Shown: positions 62,647 to 64,000 of the stretch, piece by piece
How the letters are laid out: every line of letters begins with the position of its first letter
Position numbering within the stretch: the first letter of the stretch is position 1
Assembly (NCBI GenBank): GCA_963698885.1
Contig: CAVOSJ010000006.1
Span: forward strand, 248,001 to 312,000
Source: JBARKJ01 sp963698885
Lineage (GTDB): Bacteria; Nitrospirota; JACRHJ01
Direction of reading: 5' to 3'
DNA: 64,000 nucleotides
Notes under the pieces: model-generated
What the model was told of the DNA's origin: nothing
Databases searched by the model: none
Seen by the model: only the letters and a program-made list of their open reading frames with translations
Position numbers and translations under genes: made by a program

Positions 62647-63897
62647 ATGCAATCCATAGTAATTGAAGGCGGCAAGCGTTTAAGCGGCGAAGTTAAAATA
62701 AGCGGCGCGAAGAACTCCGCGCTCCCCATACTCTGCGCGACACTGCTCGCGCCGGGCGAGCACGTCATATCCAACGTGCCGGTACTCCGGGACGTTACCA
62801 CGATGGGCAAGCTCCTCGAGAACCTCGGGGCGAAGGTCGAACACGTTGACGGCGTCTTCCATCTGAACACCCGGGACCTGACAAACGACGAGGCGCCGTA
62901 CGAGCTGGTGAAGACCATGCGGGCGTCCGTCCTCGTGCTTGGGCCGCTGGTGGCAAGGCAGGGCAAGGCGAAGGTATCCCTCCCCGGCGGATGCGCGATA
63001 GGCGCCCGTCCGATAAACCTGCACCTGGCCGGCCTCCGCGCGATGGGGGCGGAGGTGGAGATAGAACACGGCTACGTGGTGGCCAGGGCCAAGCGCCTCA
63101 AAGGGGCCAGGATTTATCTGGATACCCCGACAGTGACAGGTACGGAAAACCTGATGATGGCCGCAACGCTTGCCGACGGCAAGACGGTGCTGGAGAACGC
63201 GGCATGCGAGCCGGAAATCACCGACCTGGCCGCCTGCCTTACGTCCATGGGCGCGAAGATAAGGGGCGCGGGCACGGACAGGATTGAGATCGAAGGGGTG
63301 GAGGGGCTTTCGCCCGCGAAATATTCCGTCATGCCGGACCGCATCGAGACCGGGACGTATCTCGCCGCCGGAGCGATAACCGGCGGAGAGGTGAAGTTAA
63401 CCGGCTGTGCGCCCGCGCACTCGGCGGCCTTGCTCACGAAGCTTAGAGAGTGCGGCCTGGAAATCGAGAGCGGCGACGACTGGATAAGGCTCAGGAATAT
63501 CGGCAGGCCGCGCGCCGTGGACATAAAGACCCTGCCGTACCCGGGTTTTCCGACGGACATGCAGGCGCAGTTCATGGCGCTCATGTGCGTGGCGGACGGG
63601 CTTTCCGTGATAACGGAGACGGTGTTCGAGAACCGGTTCATGCACATCGCGGAGATCCGGAGGATGGGCGCGGACATAAAGGTGCAGGGGAACGCGGCAG
63701 TGGTGCAGGGGGTGAAGCACCTGTTCGGGGCGCCGGTGATGGCGACGGACCTGCGGGCCAGCGCGTCGCTGGTGGTCGCGGCGCTTGCGGCGAAAGGCAG
63801 CTCGGAAATCTCGCGCGTGTATCACCTGGACCGCGGGTACGAGAACATGGAACAGAAGCTCCAGGCTATCGGGGCGAGAATAAAGCGCGTGGGGTAA
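62647..63897 (+). CDS. murA: UDP-N-acetylglucosamine 1-carboxyvinyltransferase
   Basis: A 416-residue enzyme catalysing the first committed step of peptidoglycan synthesis. It has IEGGKRLSGEVKISGAKNSALPIL at the start, the PEP-site cysteine C116 in SLPGGCAIGARPINLHLAGL (fosfomycin target), and the EPT-fold repeats with PTVTGTENLMMAATLADGKT and later DLRASASLVVAALAAKG. Intact and of standard length. It is the last gene of the rightward series in the window. Confidence 0.96.
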   Translation: MQSIVIEGGKRLSGEVKISGAKNSALPILCATLLAPGEHVISNVPVLRDVTTMGKLLENLGAKVEHVDGVFHLNTRDLTNDEAPYELVKTMRASVLVLGPLVARQGKAKVSLPGGCAIGARPINLHLAGLRAMGAEVEIEHGYVVARAKRLKGARIYLDTPTVTGTENLMMAATLADGKTVLENAACEPEITDLAACLTSMGAKIRGAGTDRIEIEGVEGLSPAKYSVMPDRIETGTYLAAGAITGGEVKLTGCAPAHSAALLTKLRECGLEIESGDDWIRLRNIGRPRAVDIKTLPYPGFPTDMQAQFMALMCVADGLSVITETVFENRFMHIAEIRRMGADIKVQGNAAVVQGVKHLFGAPVMATDLRASASLVVAALAAKGSSEISRVYHLDRGYENMEQKLQAIGARIKRVG

Positions 63898-63900
63898 ACC

Positions 63901-63989
63901 GCTACCTTTTTAGTAAAAAGGTAGCGCCAAAAACTTTTAAACTGTCCGGCTTTCTTTTGGTACTTTTCTTTCTCGCGAAAGAAAAGTAC
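63901..63989 (-). repeat. Two-hairpin dispersed repeat, copy 13 (A-B type, inverted)
   Basis: Hairpin B (63901-63925) pairs GCTACCTTTTT with AAAAAGGTAGC. Hairpin A (63960-63989) pairs GTACTTTTCTTTC with GAAAGAAAAGTAC. It directly follows the murA stop. Confidence 0.88.
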
Positions 63990-64000
63990 GGTCTTCGAGG

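Overview
The window is a high-G+C stretch of a Gram-negative chromosome that spans the replication origin. Gene order around 48.9-49.6 kb is the classic bacterial origin: rpmH, rnpA, yidD, yidC, mnmE, mnmG, rsmG, parA, parB and a bactofilin run leftward, and dnaA, dnaN, recF, gyrB and gyrA run rightward. System II cytochrome c maturation (ResB/CcsB), two multiheme cytochromes, an MtrB/PioB-type outer-membrane barrel and an NtrY/NtrX pair suggest a respiratory, probably anaerobic bacterium of the Desulfobacterota / Nitrospirota / Methylomirabilota kind. I cannot fix the phylum from the sequence alone.

Layout. 0-4.3 kb: the end of an OB-fold protein, a glycogen-debranching-type glucosidase and cysK. 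4.3-9.1 kb (minus): a likely resB-ccsB-multiheme cytochrome operon, then tsaC with a tiny TatA-like ORF upstream. 9.2-14.7 kb: two methyltransferases, queC, a DEAD-box helicase, a NifX-like protein, endonuclease III and ComFB. 15-20 kb (plus): a putative nucleotidyltransferase, a TPM protein, a TPR protein, lemA, coaD and a PAS histidine kinase. 20-31 kb (minus): a zinc dehydrogenase, a 52-residue membrane protein, smpB, a TPR protein, guaA, rpsU, ntrX, ntrY, a MobB-like P-loop protein, ptb and buk. 31-34.4 kb (minus): MtrB-like porin and decaheme cytochrome. 34.7-48.9 kb: rmuC, a PEPCK-like P-loop protein, mnmA and the left origin arm with two parS sites. 49.6-64 kb (plus): the right origin arm, then rpmE, a DUF1385 protein, prfA, prmC and murA.

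Three features stand out. (1) A dispersed element of about 100 bp, made of two hairpins, occurs in at least a dozen intergenic gaps. Its two halves also lie in frame inside mnmE, on either side of the GTPase NKAD motif. (2) A visibly AT-rich gene for a PD-(D/E)xK nuclease-like protein sits between gyrB and gyrA. (3) About a dozen genes, many of them essential (gyrA, gyrB, yidC, mnmE, coaD), carry single-base frameshifts that can be repaired by one nucleotide. This points to consensus errors in the assembly rather than real pseudogenes.

I saw no rRNA, tRNA, CRISPR array or insertion sequence.
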